DNA of 64,000 nucleotides from Bacteroidota bacterium. GTDB taxonomy: Bacteria > Bacteroidota > Bacteroidia > Bacteroidales > Tenuifilaceae. Made by a program: the position numbers and the translations under genes. Location: NCBI GenBank assembly GCA_029560875.1, contig JAKQKB010000173.1:124001-188000 (forward strand). Reading direction: 5' to 3'. Below are positions 9,098 to 18,960 of this stretch, in pieces. Under the pieces are notes generated by a model. It was given only the letters and a program-made list of their open reading frames with translations, was not told where the DNA came from and ran no database searches. The first letter of the stretch is position 1. Every line of letters begins with the position of its first letter.

Positions 9098-9113
9098 AAA
9101 TGAAACCTAGTAT

Positions 9114-10691
9114 TTAAAATTCCGATGTGAAATGGAATTTGATATCTGGGAATTTCTCTATGGCCATTTGCAGTGAATAAGGAGAATCGGCTAAGAAAAC
9201 CTCGCGTCCTTGCTTATCGAGTGCCAAGTTATTGTACTTGCGGATACGAAAATCGTCCAACTGCGATTTGTTGGTGGTTTCCATCCAACAGGCTTTATGA
9301 AGACTAAAATTCTCGTATCGGCATTTGGCTCCGTACTCGTGCTCCAACCTGTACTGAATAACATCGAACTGTAGTGCTCCTACTGTGCCAATAATTTTAC
9401 GACCATTGGATTTTTGAGTAAAAAGCTGCGCAACGCCCTCATCGGTTAACTGGTCTATCCCTTTTGCCAACTGCTTAAACTTCAACGGGTCGGCATTCTC
9501 CACATACCTAAAAAGTTCAGGCGAAAAACTTGGAATACCTTTGAAGTTAAGGATTTCGCCCTCAGTCAGGGTATCGCCTATTTTAAAATTACCAGAATCA
9601 GGTAATCCTACAATATCGCCAGGATAGGCAAACTCAACAATCGACTTTTTATCGGCCAGGAATGCGTTTGGACTGGAAAAACGGAATGTCTTATTGAGTC
9701 CTACATGCAAATAAGGCTTATTGCGCTCAAATTTTCCTGAGCAAATCTTTAGGAATGCTATTCTATTTCGGTGATTTGGGTCCATATTGGCGAAAATCTT
9801 GAACACAAACCCTGTCATTTTATCCTCGAAAGGCGAAATAGTTCTAACATCCGTTACCGTTGGCCGTGGGTATGGTGCAATCTGCACAAAACAATCGAGC
9901 AACTCCTTCACACCAAAGTTGTTTAACGCACTACCGAAAAATACTGGAGCCACCTCACCTGAAAGATATGTGTTGATATCGAACTCAGGGTAAACCTCGT
10001 TAACCAGTTCAATTTCCTCTAAAAACTTCTGAGTATAGGGTTTTGTATACTTATCAAGTTCAGGTGAGTGAATATCTTTAATTTCAATAATATCATCGGA
10101 AACGGTTTGCTTATCGTCGCCCGAGAAAAGGAAGAGCTTCTGCTCAAACAAATTATACACACCCTTAAAAGTTGGACCTTGACTAATTGGCCAGCTTAAT
10201 GGACGAACCTTTATTTTCAATTCTTTTTCAATCTCATCGAGCAACTCAAAGGGGTCGTTTCCGGGGCGGTCGAGTTTATTGACAAATACAATTACGGGAG
10301 TTTTCCTCATCCTACAAACCTCCATAAGTTTGCGGGTTTGGGTCTCAACGCCCTTGGCGTGGTCAATAACAATAATTACGCTATCAACTGCTGTTAAGGT
10401 ACGATATGTATCCTCTGCGAAGTCCTGGTGACCAGGTGTATCGAGAATGTTAACCTTATAGCCATTATGCTCAAACTCCATTACCGATGTAGAAACCGAG
10501 ATACCACGCTGGCGCTCAATTTCCATAAAGTCGGATGTGGCTGTTTTCTTTATTTTATTGCTCTTTACAGCACCCGCCACGTGAATAGCACCCCCAAAAA
10601 GTAGCAACTTTTCGGTAAGAGTCGTTTTTCCTGCATCGGGGTGACTAACAATGGCGAATGTTCTACGGCGTTTTACTTCATCTAAACTCAT
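9114..10691 (-). CDS. prfC: Peptide chain release factor 3
   Basis: 525 residues from the chosen start, the normal RF3 length. A translational GTPase that removes RF1/RF2 from the ribosome after termination. G-domain motifs are visible: [15 protein letters not shown] (G1), [15 protein letters not shown] (switch I), DTPGHQDF (G3) and NKLDRPG (G4). RF3-specific C-terminal domains follow ([17 protein letters not shown]). An upstream in-frame ATG at 10745 would add 18 hydrophobic residues; the ATG at 10691 ([12 protein letters not shown]) matches the family start and is preferred. It lies 74 bases after the symporter gene on the same strand. Confidence 0.96.
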   Translation of the reverse strand: MSLDEVKRRRTFAIVSHPDAGKTTLTEKLLLFGGAIHVAGAVKSNKIKKTATSDFMEIERQRGISVSTSVMEFEHNGYKVNILDTPGHQDFAEDTYRTLTAVDSVIIVIDHAKGVETQTRKLMEVCRMRKTPVIVFVNKLDRPGNDPFELLDEIEKELKIKVRPLSWPISQGPTFKGVYNLFEQKLFLFSGDDKQTVSDDIIEIKDIHSPELDKYTKPYTQKFLEEIELVNEVYPEFDINTYLSGEVAPVFFGSALNNFGVKELLDCFVQIAPYPRPTVTDVRTISPFEDKMTGFVFKIFANMDPNHRNRIAFLKICSGKFERNKPYLHVGLNKTFRFSSPNAFLADKKSIVEFAYPGDIVGLPDSGNFKIGDTLTEGEILNFKGIPSFSPELFRYVENADPLKFKQLAKGIDQLTDEGVAQLFTQKSNGRKIIGTVGALQFDVIQYRLEHEYGAKCRYENFSLHKACWMETTNKSQLDDFRIRKYNNLALDKQGREVFLADSPYSLQMAIEKFPDIKFHFTSEF

Positions 10692-10765
10692 TGAACTCAA
10701 ATTTGGGAGTGCAAAGATACAAAAGTAAAAGGCAAATATGAACAACTTGTGGTAAGAATGGCAAA

Positions 10766-12058
10766 CTAATCTACCACAGCAAGTTTTCCCTCTCGCTTAG
10801 CAATAAGAGTTGCAATCATGGCATCGCCAGTGACATTTACTACGGTACGTAGCATGTCCAATGGACGGTCAATGGCAAGAATTAGTGCCAACCCCTCTAT
10901 TGGCAAACCAACAGAATTGAGCACAATTATCAACATAACCATACCTGCGCCGGGTACACCAGCAGAGCCAATTGATGCGAGTGTAGCAGTAATAAGAATT
11001 GTAAGTAACTGTCCAAAGGTTAAATCGATACCAAAAACCTGAGCAATAAACACAGTGGCAACCGCCTGATAAAGGCTTGTACCATCCATATTTATTGTTA
11101 CTCCAACAGGCAGCACAAAACTGGAAATATCGTTATGAACACCTAACTTCTTCTCCACCTGCTCCATGGTTACAGGCAAAGTAGCTGCGCTGGAACTGGT
11201 TGAGAAAGCCACAAGCTGGGCAGGAAAAATTGAGATGTAAAACTTCTTAAAATCAATACCAACAAACACTTTCAGGAAAAGAGGGTAAAAGCCAAAAATA
11301 AGAATAAGTAAACCCAGAACAACCGAAATTGCATATACTCCAAGCGTAGTAAATAGATGTATTGATGACGAAATGTCATCGCCAGCAAAATCTACAACCA
11401 ATGCTGCCATTAGGGCAAAAACACCAAAAGGAGCAAAATGCATTATGATGTCCACAATTTTGAGCACCACGAGGTTGAGCCCTATTATTATATCCTTAAT
11501 AATTTCCACCTTGGAATCCTTTACCATAATTAACGCAACACCAAAAATTAATGCAAAGAATATAACTTGTAGCATAGAAGTATTGCTAGTTGCAGCTTGT
11601 ACCACATTTTCAGGGACAATATCAACCAAAAATTGAATTGGCGAACGCTCCTTAATATTTTCAGCGGCTTGTTGTTTGGCAGCTAGGTCAACTGAATACT
11701 TCGAAACAAATTCGACCCTTTTTTCATCGGGGAAAAAGTTTCCTGGTTTAATAACATTAACAATTACCAACCCTAGCGAAACAGCTATTAGCGTTGTTAA
11801 AATGTAGAGTGATATGGTTTTAAGCCCTATCCTCGAAAGTTTAGTAATATCCGATAAACCAGCAACACCAGCCACCAACGAGGCAAAAATCAACGGCATC
11901 GCCACTAATTTAAGTAGATTTAGAAATATTGTACCAAAAGGCTTTATATAATCTGAAACAAGTTGATTGGCTCCCAGCAAAACGGCCACCACTCCTACAA
12001 TGAAACCAAAAAGCATTCCTAGTAGGATTTTTGAGTAAAGGGGTAATTTCTTAAGCAT
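10766..12058 (-). CDS. Dicarboxylate/amino acid:cation symporter (DAACS, GltP/DctA type)
   Basis: 430 residues from the ATG at 12058, in line with glutamate/dicarboxylate symporters. The family carries glutamate, aspartate or C4-dicarboxylates with sodium or protons across the inner membrane. Signatures are the serine-rich hairpin [13 protein letters not shown], the sodium-binding [12 protein letters not shown] in TM7, and the second hairpin [14 protein letters not shown] segment of about residues 105-150 between TM3 and TM4 is longer than in GltP. The upstream in-frame start at 12109 adds a non-family extension and is rejected. Substrate is not resolvable from sequence alone. Confidence 0.92.
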   Translation of the reverse strand: MLKKLPLYSKILLGMLFGFIVGVVAVLLGANQLVSDYIKPFGTIFLNLLKLVAMPLIFASLVAGVAGLSDITKLSRIGLKTISLYILTTLIAVSLGLVIVNVIKPGNFFPDEKRVEFVSKYSVDLAAKQQAAENIKERSPIQFLVDIVPENVVQAATSNTSMLQVIFFALIFGVALIMVKDSKVEIIKDIIIGLNLVVLKIVDIIMHFAPFGVFALMAALVVDFAGDDISSSIHLFTTLGVYAISVVLGLLILIFGFYPLFLKVFVGIDFKKFYISIFPAQLVAFSTSSSAATLPVTMEQVEKKLGVHNDISSFVLPVGVTINMDGTSLYQAVATVFIAQVFGIDLTFGQLLTILITATLASIGSAGVPGAGMVMLIIVLNSVGLPIEGLALILAIDRPLDMLRTVVNVTGDAMIATLIAKREGKLAVVD

Positions 12059-12113
12059 ACAAATAGGGATATTTTTTCGTAAAAATAGAAAATGATTGGA
12101 ATGGCACAAAAAA

Positions 12114-12132
12114 AACCGGCATAAAGCCGGTT
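12114..12132 (-). terminator. Terminator after the 12155-12679 lipoprotein gene
   Basis: A 7-bp stem (aaccggc, 12114-12120) with a 5-base loop. On the minus strand it is followed by a run of eight T. It lies between the lipoprotein stop and the symporter start. Confidence 0.8.
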
Positions 12133-12154
12133 TATATATTTTTCATATCGTAAC

Positions 12155-12679
12155 TTAATCAATAGTTGTTATCGGTCCTCTAAAAATTCCATCAAAAAGG
12201 ATTGTATCGGCCTGAATGCTTATCTCATATTTCATAACACTTCCAAGATTCTCAACATCAAAAGTTCCTGCATTAATGTAATAAACATCACCGGTATCCT
12301 CATCAAAATCAAAATTATAGTATACCTTACAATTTCCAGCATAACCAATGGAATCGTTTGAATAAGGATCAATAGTATAAAAACCTGGCTTAATTTCAAT
12401 GCTATTCTCGGAATAGACTAAAAAACTTATTAGAGAACCAATTCCAGACAAATCGTCCTCAGATTGATTATAACTAACCCCTTCTCCTAATAGGAATATT
12501 GAAAAAGGAGTACTTCCTGTTGGAAGTGTTTCTCCATCATTAAATTGATATCCCTTATAAAGTTTAAACTCTCCTAACTCAAAACTAATTATATTATCAA
12601 TACTCTCCTCCTCGCTCTTACATGCACTCACTAAAAGTAAGAAAAGAAAGGAATATCCGAGTAATTTTAAATATTTCAT
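12155..12679 (-). CDS. Lipoprotein of unknown function
   Basis: 174 residues. The N-terminus has two lysines, a leucine-rich core and a lipobox (LVSAC) with Cys near residue 20, so it is exported and lipid-anchored. After an acidic stretch (KSEEESIDN) the mature part is rich in beta-strand-forming and acidic residues, with no catalytic motif I recognise; it resembles many small Bacteroidota lipoproteins with a single beta-sandwich domain. It is flanked by terminators on both sides, so it is probably transcribed alone. Confidence 0.8.
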   Translation of the reverse strand: MKYLKLLGYSFLFLLLVSACKSEEESIDNIISFELGEFKLYKGYQFNDGETLPTGSTPFSIFLLGEGVSYNQSEDDLSGIGSLISFLVYSENSIEIKPGFYTIDPYSNDSIGYAGNCKVYYNFDFDEDTGDVYYINAGTFDVENLGSVMKYEISIQADTILFDGIFRGPITTID

Positions 12680-12761
12680 AATTGTAAGGTTTAAATGTTT
12701 AGTAAAATGCTAAATTAGAAAAAAATGATAAAGACACTATACAATACGAAATAAAAAAAGA

Positions 12762-12778
12762 GAGGTTATAAAAACCTC
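12762..12778 (-). terminator. Terminator of slyD
   Basis: 6-bp stem gaggtt/aacctc with a 5-base loop; on the minus strand it is followed by TCTTTTTTT. It lies 23 bases beyond the slyD stop. Confidence 0.6.
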
Positions 12779-12801
12779 CCCTTAAATTATAATGAAATAT
12801 T

Positions 12802-13341
12802 TTAGTGGCATCCACAACCGCAACCACCTTCTTCGTGATCGTGTCCTTGATGCTGGTGACCATGCCCATGAACATGCTTGTGCATTAACTCTTCAGCAGA
12901 AGCTTCTCTAACATTAACAACATTTCCTGTGAAGAATAAATCTTGACCTGCAAGTGGATGATTAAAATCCATAACAACAGCAGAATCGTTAACTTCAACA
13001 ACAGTACCATCAAGAGCATTGCCTTCAGAGTCTCTCATAGGAAGTCTGTTTCCAATTACCAATAAATCCTCCTGAAGTTCACCTTCAACCATGAAAATCT
13101 CCTTAGGAAGTTCAACAATAGCCATATCGTTAACTTCACCGTAACCATCCTTAGAAGGTACCATAAACTCAAAGGAATCACCAACAGATAACCCATTTAA
13201 GTTGTCTTCAAAAAGTTGTAATAACTGACCGTGGCCATATAAAAAAACCAATGGATTCTCTGCAGCAGCAGTATCTACCAACTCACCATTAACCTTTAAT
13301 TCGTAGCTAATGGAAACTACTTTATCCTTTGTAACAACCAT
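12802..13341 (-). CDS. slyD: SlyD-like FKBP peptidyl-prolyl isomerase with metal-binding tail
   Basis: 179 residues, cytoplasmic. The FKBP domain begins immediately (VSISYELKVNGELVDT, VFLYGHGQLL) and is interrupted by the insert-in-flap chaperone domain (about residues 70-125), the typical SlyD order. The tail from about 150 is extremely His/Cys rich (HVHGHGHQHQGHDHEEGG, CGCGCH), a nickel- or zinc-binding tail as in E. coli SlyD. The family catalyses prolyl isomerisation, acts as a folding chaperone and can supply nickel to hydrogenase assembly. No hydrogenase gene is nearby, so a metal-delivery role is inference. Confidence 0.93.
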   Translation of the reverse strand: MVVTKDKVVSISYELKVNGELVDTAAAENPLVFLYGHGQLLQLFEDNLNGLSVGDSFEFMVPSKDGYGEVNDMAIVELPKEIFMVEGELQEDLLVIGNRLPMRDSEGNALDGTVVEVNDSAVVMDFNHPLAGQDLFFTGNVVNVREASAEELMHKHVHGHGHQHQGHDHEEGGCGCGCH

Positions 13342-13487
13342 GTAATTGTGTGTTTAATTTATTAGGGTTCAAAATAACAAGATAATTTCGTGATAAACAA
13401 ATAAACTATCAATATGTTCGAAAGTTTTTCGGCTTGTCTAATTTTAGTTCATTTTAAAGATTATTAAACATTTTTTTGAAAAAAGCG

Positions 13488-13517
13488 TTGTTATGTAAAT
13501 AATAAACACCATATTTG
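13488..13517 (+). promoter_or_regulatory. Promoter of the cold-shock gene
   Basis: TTG at 13488-13490 and CATATTTG at 13510-13517, 19 bases apart. This matches the Bacteroidetes pattern TTTG, 19-21 bases, TAnnTTTG, with one mismatch. It predicts a leader of about 30 bases before the ATG at 13557. Confidence 0.6.
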
Positions 13518-13556
13518 TACCGTAAATTATTTATTCACCATTATTTAATTTTTAAC

Positions 13557-13757
13557 ATGAAAGGTAAAGTAAAATGGTTTGATGCAGCTAAAGGTTTTGG
13601 CTTTATTCAAACTGAAGAAGGTAGTGATGTTTTTGTACACTACACAGGTATTGTAAGAGAAGGTTTCAAACGTCTTGATGAAGGTCAAGAGGTAAGTTTC
13701 GAAATTACTCAAGGCAAACGTGGTCCACAAGCCACCAATGTTGAAGTGTTAGAATAA
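13557..13757 (+). CDS. Cold-shock protein, CspA family
   Basis: 66 residues, one cold-shock domain and nothing else. RNP1 (KGFGFIQ) and RNP2 (DVFVHYTGI) nucleic-acid-binding motifs are complete. It binds single-stranded RNA/DNA and acts as an RNA chaperone. The ATG at 13557 (MKGKVKWFD) is the family start; the longer reading from 13515 runs into the promoter and is rejected. It has its own promoter and terminator, so it is monocistronic. Confidence 0.96.
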   Translation: MKGKVKWFDAAKGFGFIQTEEGSDVFVHYTGIVREGFKRLDEGQEVSFEITQGKRGPQATNVEVLE

Positions 13758-13779
13758 CAGGTTATTCCTAACATAAATA

Positions 13780-13810
13780 AAGGCCTCATAGTGAGGCCTT
13801 TTCTTTTTGT
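13780..13810 (+). terminator. Terminator of the cold-shock gene
   Basis: Perfect 9-bp stem aaggcctca/tgaggcctt (13780-13788, 13792-13800) with a 3-base loop, followed by TTCTTTTTG on the plus strand. Confidence 0.9.
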
Positions 13811-14410
13811 CTAAAACGTTATACTAAACCGCATTATTGGGTTGCTGCTATAAGGCGAATAACGACTGTTGGATAAATCCCATAAAAGTAAAATGTTTAT
13901 TGCAGCCCTATCGCCTATACGTTGACGCCAACCACCTCCAACAAGGTACATATGCACCCAACCTTTCCCTTCCGATGCAAGTGAATCAAAAAATTTCTTA
14001 TCCATATACAGTCCTTCGTACTCGCCATGAAGCACAATTCCTCCGCGAACATCAATGTTAAAAGTTTCATGGAAATCGGGGATTGGCAAGATTTGAGTAA
14101 AACCTGAAACACCCCAAATATGGGTTTTTAGGCTTTGAGATTCTCCAGATATTACATTAAAACGCTCCTTACGGAACGAATACCTACCACCAACACCTAG
14201 GGACCATTGTGGTAAGACCCACATGCCAACCATTGGAACAACGTCTACCTGAGTTAGATGATTTCCAACAGCAAGACCAATACTTCCTCCAAAGAATAAC
14301 CTATCAGAAAAACGCTGAAAATCACCATGCCTACGCTGAGCATAAGCCTCAATTGATAATATACTGAGAGTGACAAAAAATGTCATCAATAATATTTTTG
14401 CCTTTGCCAT
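13811..14410 (-). CDS. Small outer-membrane beta-barrel-like protein
   Basis: 199 residues with a signal peptide (cleavage near SIEAYA-Q). The mature part is made of alternating aromatic/glycine strands (LFFGGSIGLAVGN, SLGVGGRYSFR, WGVSGFTQI, FNIDVRGGIVLHGEY) and ends in IMRFSITF, with a terminal Phe as in many outer-membrane proteins recognised by BamA. No specific family recognised. It is transcribed against the cold-shock gene and convergent with it. Confidence 0.75.
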   Translation of the reverse strand: MAKAKILLMTFFVTLSILSIEAYAQRRHGDFQRFSDRLFFGGSIGLAVGNHLTQVDVVPMVGMWVLPQWSLGVGGRYSFRKERFNVISGESQSLKTHIWGVSGFTQILPIPDFHETFNIDVRGGIVLHGEYEGLYMDKKFFDSLASEGKGWVHMYLVGGGWRQRIGDRAAINILLLWDLSNSRYSPYSSNPIMRFSITF

Positions 14411-14541
14411 ACTGTTTATTAAAATAGTAACACATTATAGATACTGTAAAAGTATTAATTTTAATTTTACAACGCTTACCTTGTGATATTGTTTTACTGC
14501 CCACAAAAAATGTGCAGCAAAGTTTAATTAAGATTGAAAAT

Positions 14542-15942
14542 ATGAGAAATTTGATTTTAATATTATCCATATTTATAGTTCCCTACACACTTATCGCTCA
14601 GAACGAGCAAGACTTTGACACCAACCCTATTATTTTTAATAGAATTGATGAGTGGCAAGACCTTAAATTTGGCTTTATGATGCATTGGGGTTTTTACTCA
14701 CAGTGGAGTGTTGTGGAATCATGGTCGATATGCAACGAACCATGGATTGACCGAGGAGGTGTTCCATACAACGAGTATGTGACTAAATACCAAGCACTAA
14801 ACAAAACCTTCAATCCAACTCAGTTTAATCCTGAATTCTGGGCTAATATAGCATATGAAGCAGGTATGAAGTATTTTGTTTTTACCACAAAGCATCACGA
14901 CGGTTTTTGTATGTACAATACAAAACAAACCGCCTATTCAATTACTGACGAAAGTTGTCCTTTCTCATCGAATCCAAAAGCAGATGTTACAAAGGCGCTA
15001 CTCGAAGCTTTCAGAGCCAAAGGCTTTTGGAGTGGACTTTACTTCTCTAAGCCCGATTGGCATCACACCGATTACTGGGCGCCAGAATGGGCAACACCCG
15101 ATAGAAACGTAAACTACAATCCGAAGGATTACCCTGAACGTTGGCAACGATTTGCGGATTTCACCTTCAAGCAAATTGAGGAATTAACTACAAATTACGG
15201 GGATATTGACATTCTTTGGCTCGATGGTGGTTGGGTTCGACCTGAATGGAGTCTTACCGACGAATCACGTCCTTGGTTAGGATGTAAAGGATGGATTCAG
15301 GATATCAATATGCCCAAAATTGCCAGTATGGCAAGAAAGAATAATCCAGACTTACTGATTGTTGACAGGTCGGTTCATGGAAAGTACGAGAATTACCGAA
15401 CGCCGGAGAAACAAGTGCCAGACTCTATACTACCCTATCCCTGGGAAACCTGTATGACAATGGGGAACTCGTGGTCGTATGTGGAGGATGATGTTTATAA
15501 GTCGACAAACACACTTATTCATATACTTATTGACATTGTATCGAAAGGTGGAAATTTCTTGCTAAATGTTGGTCCATCGCCACTAGGAACGCTTCCAGAG
15601 CCAGCAATAATTAGAATGAAAGAAATTGGCAGTTGGATGAAAATCAATGGAAAAGCGATATACTCAACTCGACCAATCTATCCTTACAAGCAGGACAAAA
15701 TGCGATTCACTAAAGCCAAAAATGGTACTATTTACGCGTTTTATTTGCTCGAGGAGAACGAATCGCTACCCAAAGCAGTTAACCTTGGAAAAATAGGCTT
15801 TAAATTAAATTCTGTTGCGATTCTAGGAGCAAATGTAAAGTTGAAATTCAAGCAAACTAACGATGGCTACGAAATAACAATCCCTCAATCGGTTATCACA
15901 AACAATCAATTAAAACATGCAGTTGTATTCGAAATAAAATAG
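14542..15942 (+). CDS. Alpha-L-fucosidase, GH29
   Basis: 466 residues from the ATG at 14542, with a signal peptide ending near TLIA-Q, so periplasmic or exported. GH29 retaining fucosidase: FGFMMHWGFYSQWSV, the conserved TTKHHDGFCMYNT strand, and the nucleophile Asp in LWLDGGW at residue 228, close to its position in known enzymes of this family. It releases terminal L-fucose from glycans such as host mucin, fucoidan fragments or xyloglucan. The next gene, a GH3 glycosidase, starts 6 bases later. The upstream in-frame start at 14512 precedes the signal peptide and is rejected. Confidence 0.93.
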   Translation: MRNLILILSIFIVPYTLIAQNEQDFDTNPIIFNRIDEWQDLKFGFMMHWGFYSQWSVVESWSICNEPWIDRGGVPYNEYVTKYQALNKTFNPTQFNPEFWANIAYEAGMKYFVFTTKHHDGFCMYNTKQTAYSITDESCPFSSNPKADVTKALLEAFRAKGFWSGLYFSKPDWHHTDYWAPEWATPDRNVNYNPKDYPERWQRFADFTFKQIEELTTNYGDIDILWLDGGWVRPEWSLTDESRPWLGCKGWIQDINMPKIASMARKNNPDLLIVDRSVHGKYENYRTPEKQVPDSILPYPWETCMTMGNSWSYVEDDVYKSTNTLIHILIDIVSKGGNFLLNVGPSPLGTLPEPAIIRMKEIGSWMKINGKAIYSTRPIYPYKQDKMRFTKAKNGTIYAFYLLEENESLPKAVNLGKIGFKLNSVAILGANVKLKFKQTNDGYEITIPQSVITNNQLKHAVVFEIK

Positions 15943-15948
15943 CTCAGA

Positions 15949-18165
15949 ATGAATTTTAGTTCAAAAATTATCATCTTTTTAGCTTGCGTTATTCTACTTC
16001 CTAAAGTTAACGCTCAATCGTATCAGTATCCCTTTCAGAACCCTGATTTAACTTTAGAAGAACGATTGAACGATGTTATATCCCGTTTAACATTAGATGA
16101 AAAGGTGCTTTTGATGCAACACAATGCTCCAGCAATTGCAAGGCTTGGTATTCCGGCCTATAATTGGTGGAACGAAGCACTTCATGGGGTTGCTCGTACC
16201 AAAGAATATGTAACGGTATTTCCTCAAGCAATTGCATTGGCTGCAACTTTTAATCCTGAAGGATTGCGCAAAACAGCCGATATTATCTCAACCGAAGGCA
16301 GAGCAATATTCAACGATGATTTTAAGAATGGGAAAACTGGCGAGAATTACCGAGGTTTAACCTACTGGACTCCAAATATCAATATATTTCGCGACCCACG
16401 TTGGGGACGAGGACAGGAAACCTATGGCGAAGACCCTTACCTAACCTCAATAATGGGGGGTGCAATGGTTCGTGGGCTTGAGGGTGATAATCCAAAATAC
16501 CTAAAAGCAGTTGCTTGTGCCAAGCATTTTGCGGTTCACAGCGGGCCTGAGCACAATAGGCATTCATTCAACGTCAACGTTTCGGCTTACGATTTATGGG
16601 ACACATATTTACCGGCATTTAAGCACCTGATAGTTAACGAAAAGGTTCATGGTGTTATGTGCGCTTACAATAGATTTGCTGGTACTCCGTGCTGTGCAAA
16701 CGATACACTGCTCAACAATATTCTCCGCAAAAAATGGGCTTTTAATGGATATGTTACAACTGATTGCTGGGCAATTTCCGATTTTCTAAACTTCCACAAT
16801 ACGCATTCATCTGAAATTGAAGCAATAAGCGATGCTCTACTCTCGGGCTCTGACCTAGAGTGCGGCTCATTATACCATAAATTAATTGATGCAGTAAAAT
16901 CGGGAAGCATTACCGAAGAACAACTAAATGTATCGTTAAAGAGATTACTCAAAATACAATTTCAACTTGGAATATTCGACCCACAGGAAAAGGTTCCATA
17001 CGCTAGTATCGACCGTTCAAAACTCGATTGTGATGAGCACAAACAACACGCTTACTTAATGGCTCAACAATCGATAGTACTCCTTAAAAATGAAAACAGA
17101 GTACTCCCTTTGGATGAAAACAAGGTTAAAAATATTGCCATAATTGGTCCGAATGCGAATAATCCAAAAACACTTCTTGCAAACTATAACGGCACTCCAT
17201 CATCATGCACAACTCCATATCAAAGCCTACTAAATAGATATGGCGATAAACTGAAAATAACTTTCTATCAGGGTGTAGGAATTGTTGACACATTAAACAA
17301 TGCTCCATCAATTTCTGAGATATCAAAAAGTGTTAGCAGTGCCGATGTAATCCTTTTTATTGGAGGAATTTCAGCCGATTATGAGGGTGAAGCAGGCGAT
17401 GCAGGCGCAGGTGGTTATTATGGTTTTGCCAGCGGCGATAGAACCACAATGGCTTTACCAAAAATTCAAACTCAACTGCTTAAGGAGTTGAAAAAGGCAA
17501 ATCGTCCCATTATGCTCATAAATATGTCGGGTTCTGCCATTAGCTTTGAATGGGAAAGTCAAAATGTTGATGCAATCCTTCAGGCTTGGTACGGAGGGCA
17601 ATCTGCTGGCGATGCAATAGTGGATGTCCTATTCGGGAAATACAATCCCGCTGGCCGAATGCCCATTACAACATATAAAAATGATGCGGATTTACCCGAT
17701 TTTGAAGACTATTCAATGGAAAACCGCACATATAGATATTATAAAGGTGAGGTCAGATATCCTTTTGGTTATGGTCTTAGTTATACTGAATTCAAGTATT
17801 CGAATCTAAAGTTCAATCAAGAAATTAATACGGGTGAAAATTTAGAGGTAGAAGTTGAAGTCCAAAATACTGGTAAAATATCGGGTGATGAAGTAGTTCA
17901 ACTCTACATATCACATATAAATAGCACCACTCCAACACCTATATGCGCCCTCAAGGCTTTTAAAAGGGTGTCATTAAATCCACAGGAAAAACAAAAGATT
18001 AAATTTGTACTTAAACCCTCCGATTTTGCCAAAATCGATTTAAACGGTAACAGTATAGAAACATCTGGAAAGATTGATATTTTTGTTGGTGGAGGTCAAC
18101 CAAAATATGCGAATGGAGAAAGCGACACATTAACAGTAAGCGGAAATCCCGTCATAATAAAATAA
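15949..18165 (+). CDS. GH3 beta-glycosidase (beta-glucosidase/beta-xylosidase)
   Basis: 738 residues with a signal peptide ending near KVNA-Q. Domains in order: GH3 barrel (to about 350), GH3 C-terminal alpha/beta sandwich (about 380-600) and a fibronectin-III-like domain (about 640-725). The nucleophile is Asp272 in VTTDCWAI; YNWWNEALHGVAR and KHFAVHSGPEHNRH are substrate-pocket motifs typical of the xylosidase/glucosidase branch. It removes terminal beta-linked glucose or xylose. Together with the fucosidase, it suggests trimming of a fucosylated plant or mucin oligosaccharide in the periplasm (inference). Confidence 0.93.
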   Translation: MNFSSKIIIFLACVILLPKVNAQSYQYPFQNPDLTLEERLNDVISRLTLDEKVLLMQHNAPAIARLGIPAYNWWNEALHGVARTKEYVTVFPQAIALAATFNPEGLRKTADIISTEGRAIFNDDFKNGKTGENYRGLTYWTPNINIFRDPRWGRGQETYGEDPYLTSIMGGAMVRGLEGDNPKYLKAVACAKHFAVHSGPEHNRHSFNVNVSAYDLWDTYLPAFKHLIVNEKVHGVMCAYNRFAGTPCCANDTLLNNILRKKWAFNGYVTTDCWAISDFLNFHNTHSSEIEAISDALLSGSDLECGSLYHKLIDAVKSGSITEEQLNVSLKRLLKIQFQLGIFDPQEKVPYASIDRSKLDCDEHKQHAYLMAQQSIVLLKNENRVLPLDENKVKNIAIIGPNANNPKTLLANYNGTPSSCTTPYQSLLNRYGDKLKITFYQGVGIVDTLNNAPSISEISKSVSSADVILFIGGISADYEGEAGDAGAGGYYGFASGDRTTMALPKIQTQLLKELKKANRPIMLINMSGSAISFEWESQNVDAILQAWYGGQSAGDAIVDVLFGKYNPAGRMPITTYKNDADLPDFEDYSMENRTYRYYKGEVRYPFGYGLSYTEFKYSNLKFNQEINTGENLEVEVEVQNTGKISGDEVVQLYISHINSTTPTPICALKAFKRVSLNPQEKQKIKFVLKPSDFAKIDLNGNSIETSGKIDIFVGGGQPKYANGESDTLTVSGNPVIIK

Positions 18166-18185
18166 AAATCAATCAATTGAAAGAC

Positions 18186-18893
18186 ATGAATATAGTTATT
18201 ACAGGAGCATCGAGAGGAATTGGGTTTGAAGTGGCTCGCCTATTTGCCGCCCGCGAGAACAACAATATAGTAGCAATTGCTCGAAGCGAGCAAAAGTTGA
18301 AGGACTTAAAAAATGCCTGTATCAAGGAGAATATTCAGGCACACCTCTACCCTATTGTATTTGACTTGGAGCAAACAGACCAAATTGGTAAGACTTTAAT
18401 CCCTCATATAAAACAGCATATTGGAATGGTTGATATCCTTATCAACAATGCTGGTTTTCTAATAAACAAACCATTCGAGCAACTTACCACCGAAGATATT
18501 GATAGGATGGTAAAAGTAAACTATTCATCTGCAGTAAACCTGACAAAAGAATTAATGCACTCGATGAATCAAGGTGGGCACGTTATTAACATAAGCAGCA
18601 TGGGTGGTTTCCAGGGAAGCCAAAAATTTAGTGGATTATCGGTTTACGCATCAAGCAAGGCTGCTCTAGCATCAATAACAGAATGTCTTGCAGAGGAATA
18701 CAAACAAAAAGGTATCTACTTTAATTGCCTTGCACTTGGTGCAACTGACACTGAAATGCTCCGTCAGGCTTTTCCTGGCTATAAAGCCCCAATAAATGCA
18801 ACCGAGATGGCCGAATTCATTGTTGATTTTGCTGTTAACGGGAAAAAATACTTTAATGGAAAAATATTGCCTGTTACTACAACCAATCCATAA
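18186..18893 (+). CDS. SDR-family oxidoreductase
   Basis: About 235 residues. Classical short-chain dehydrogenase: the nucleotide-binding TGASRGIG lies near the N-terminus, NNAG in the fourth strand, the catalytic Ser in VINISSMGG and YASSK with catalytic Tyr and Lys. It reduces or oxidises a small carbonyl or alcohol with NAD(P). The ATG at 18186 is preferred over an in-frame TTG at 18177. It follows the GH3 gene by 20 bases, so it may act on the released sugar, but the substrate is unknown. Confidence 0.9.
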   Translation: MNIVITGASRGIGFEVARLFAARENNNIVAIARSEQKLKDLKNACIKENIQAHLYPIVFDLEQTDQIGKTLIPHIKQHIGMVDILINNAGFLINKPFEQLTTEDIDRMVKVNYSSAVNLTKELMHSMNQGGHVINISSMGGFQGSQKFSGLSVYASSKAALASITECLAEEYKQKGIYFNCLALGATDTEMLRQAFPGYKAPINATEMAEFIVDFAVNGKKYFNGKILPVTTTNP

Positions 18894-18920
18894 ATACAAG
18901 CAACTTATACCTCATAAAAA

Positions 18921-18940
18921 AAGGAGCCAAAAGGCTCCTT
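18921..18940. terminator. Bidirectional terminator
   Basis: 8-bp stem aaggagcc/ggctcctt with loop AAAA. A-rich before and T-rich after, so it can serve the SDR gene (plus) and butyrate kinase (minus), which converge here. Confidence 0.85.
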
Positions 18941-18960
18941 TTCCTTTTATTATGTGATGA

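Larger units (their letters stand above)
8475..9113. other. Long noncoding region upstream of the maltose operon
   Basis: 639 bases without a credible gene. From low to high coordinates it holds the presumed promoter region of the maltose operon, a near-perfect operator-like palindrome (8647-8662), a terminator hairpin (8681-8704), an AT-rich stretch with no visible feature (8705-8809), a nested inverted repeat (8810-8970) and the terminator of release factor 3. I did not find a convincing TAnnTTTG element for the maltose operon; TAAATGTG on the minus strand just upstream of the gene is the nearest match. Confidence 0.6.
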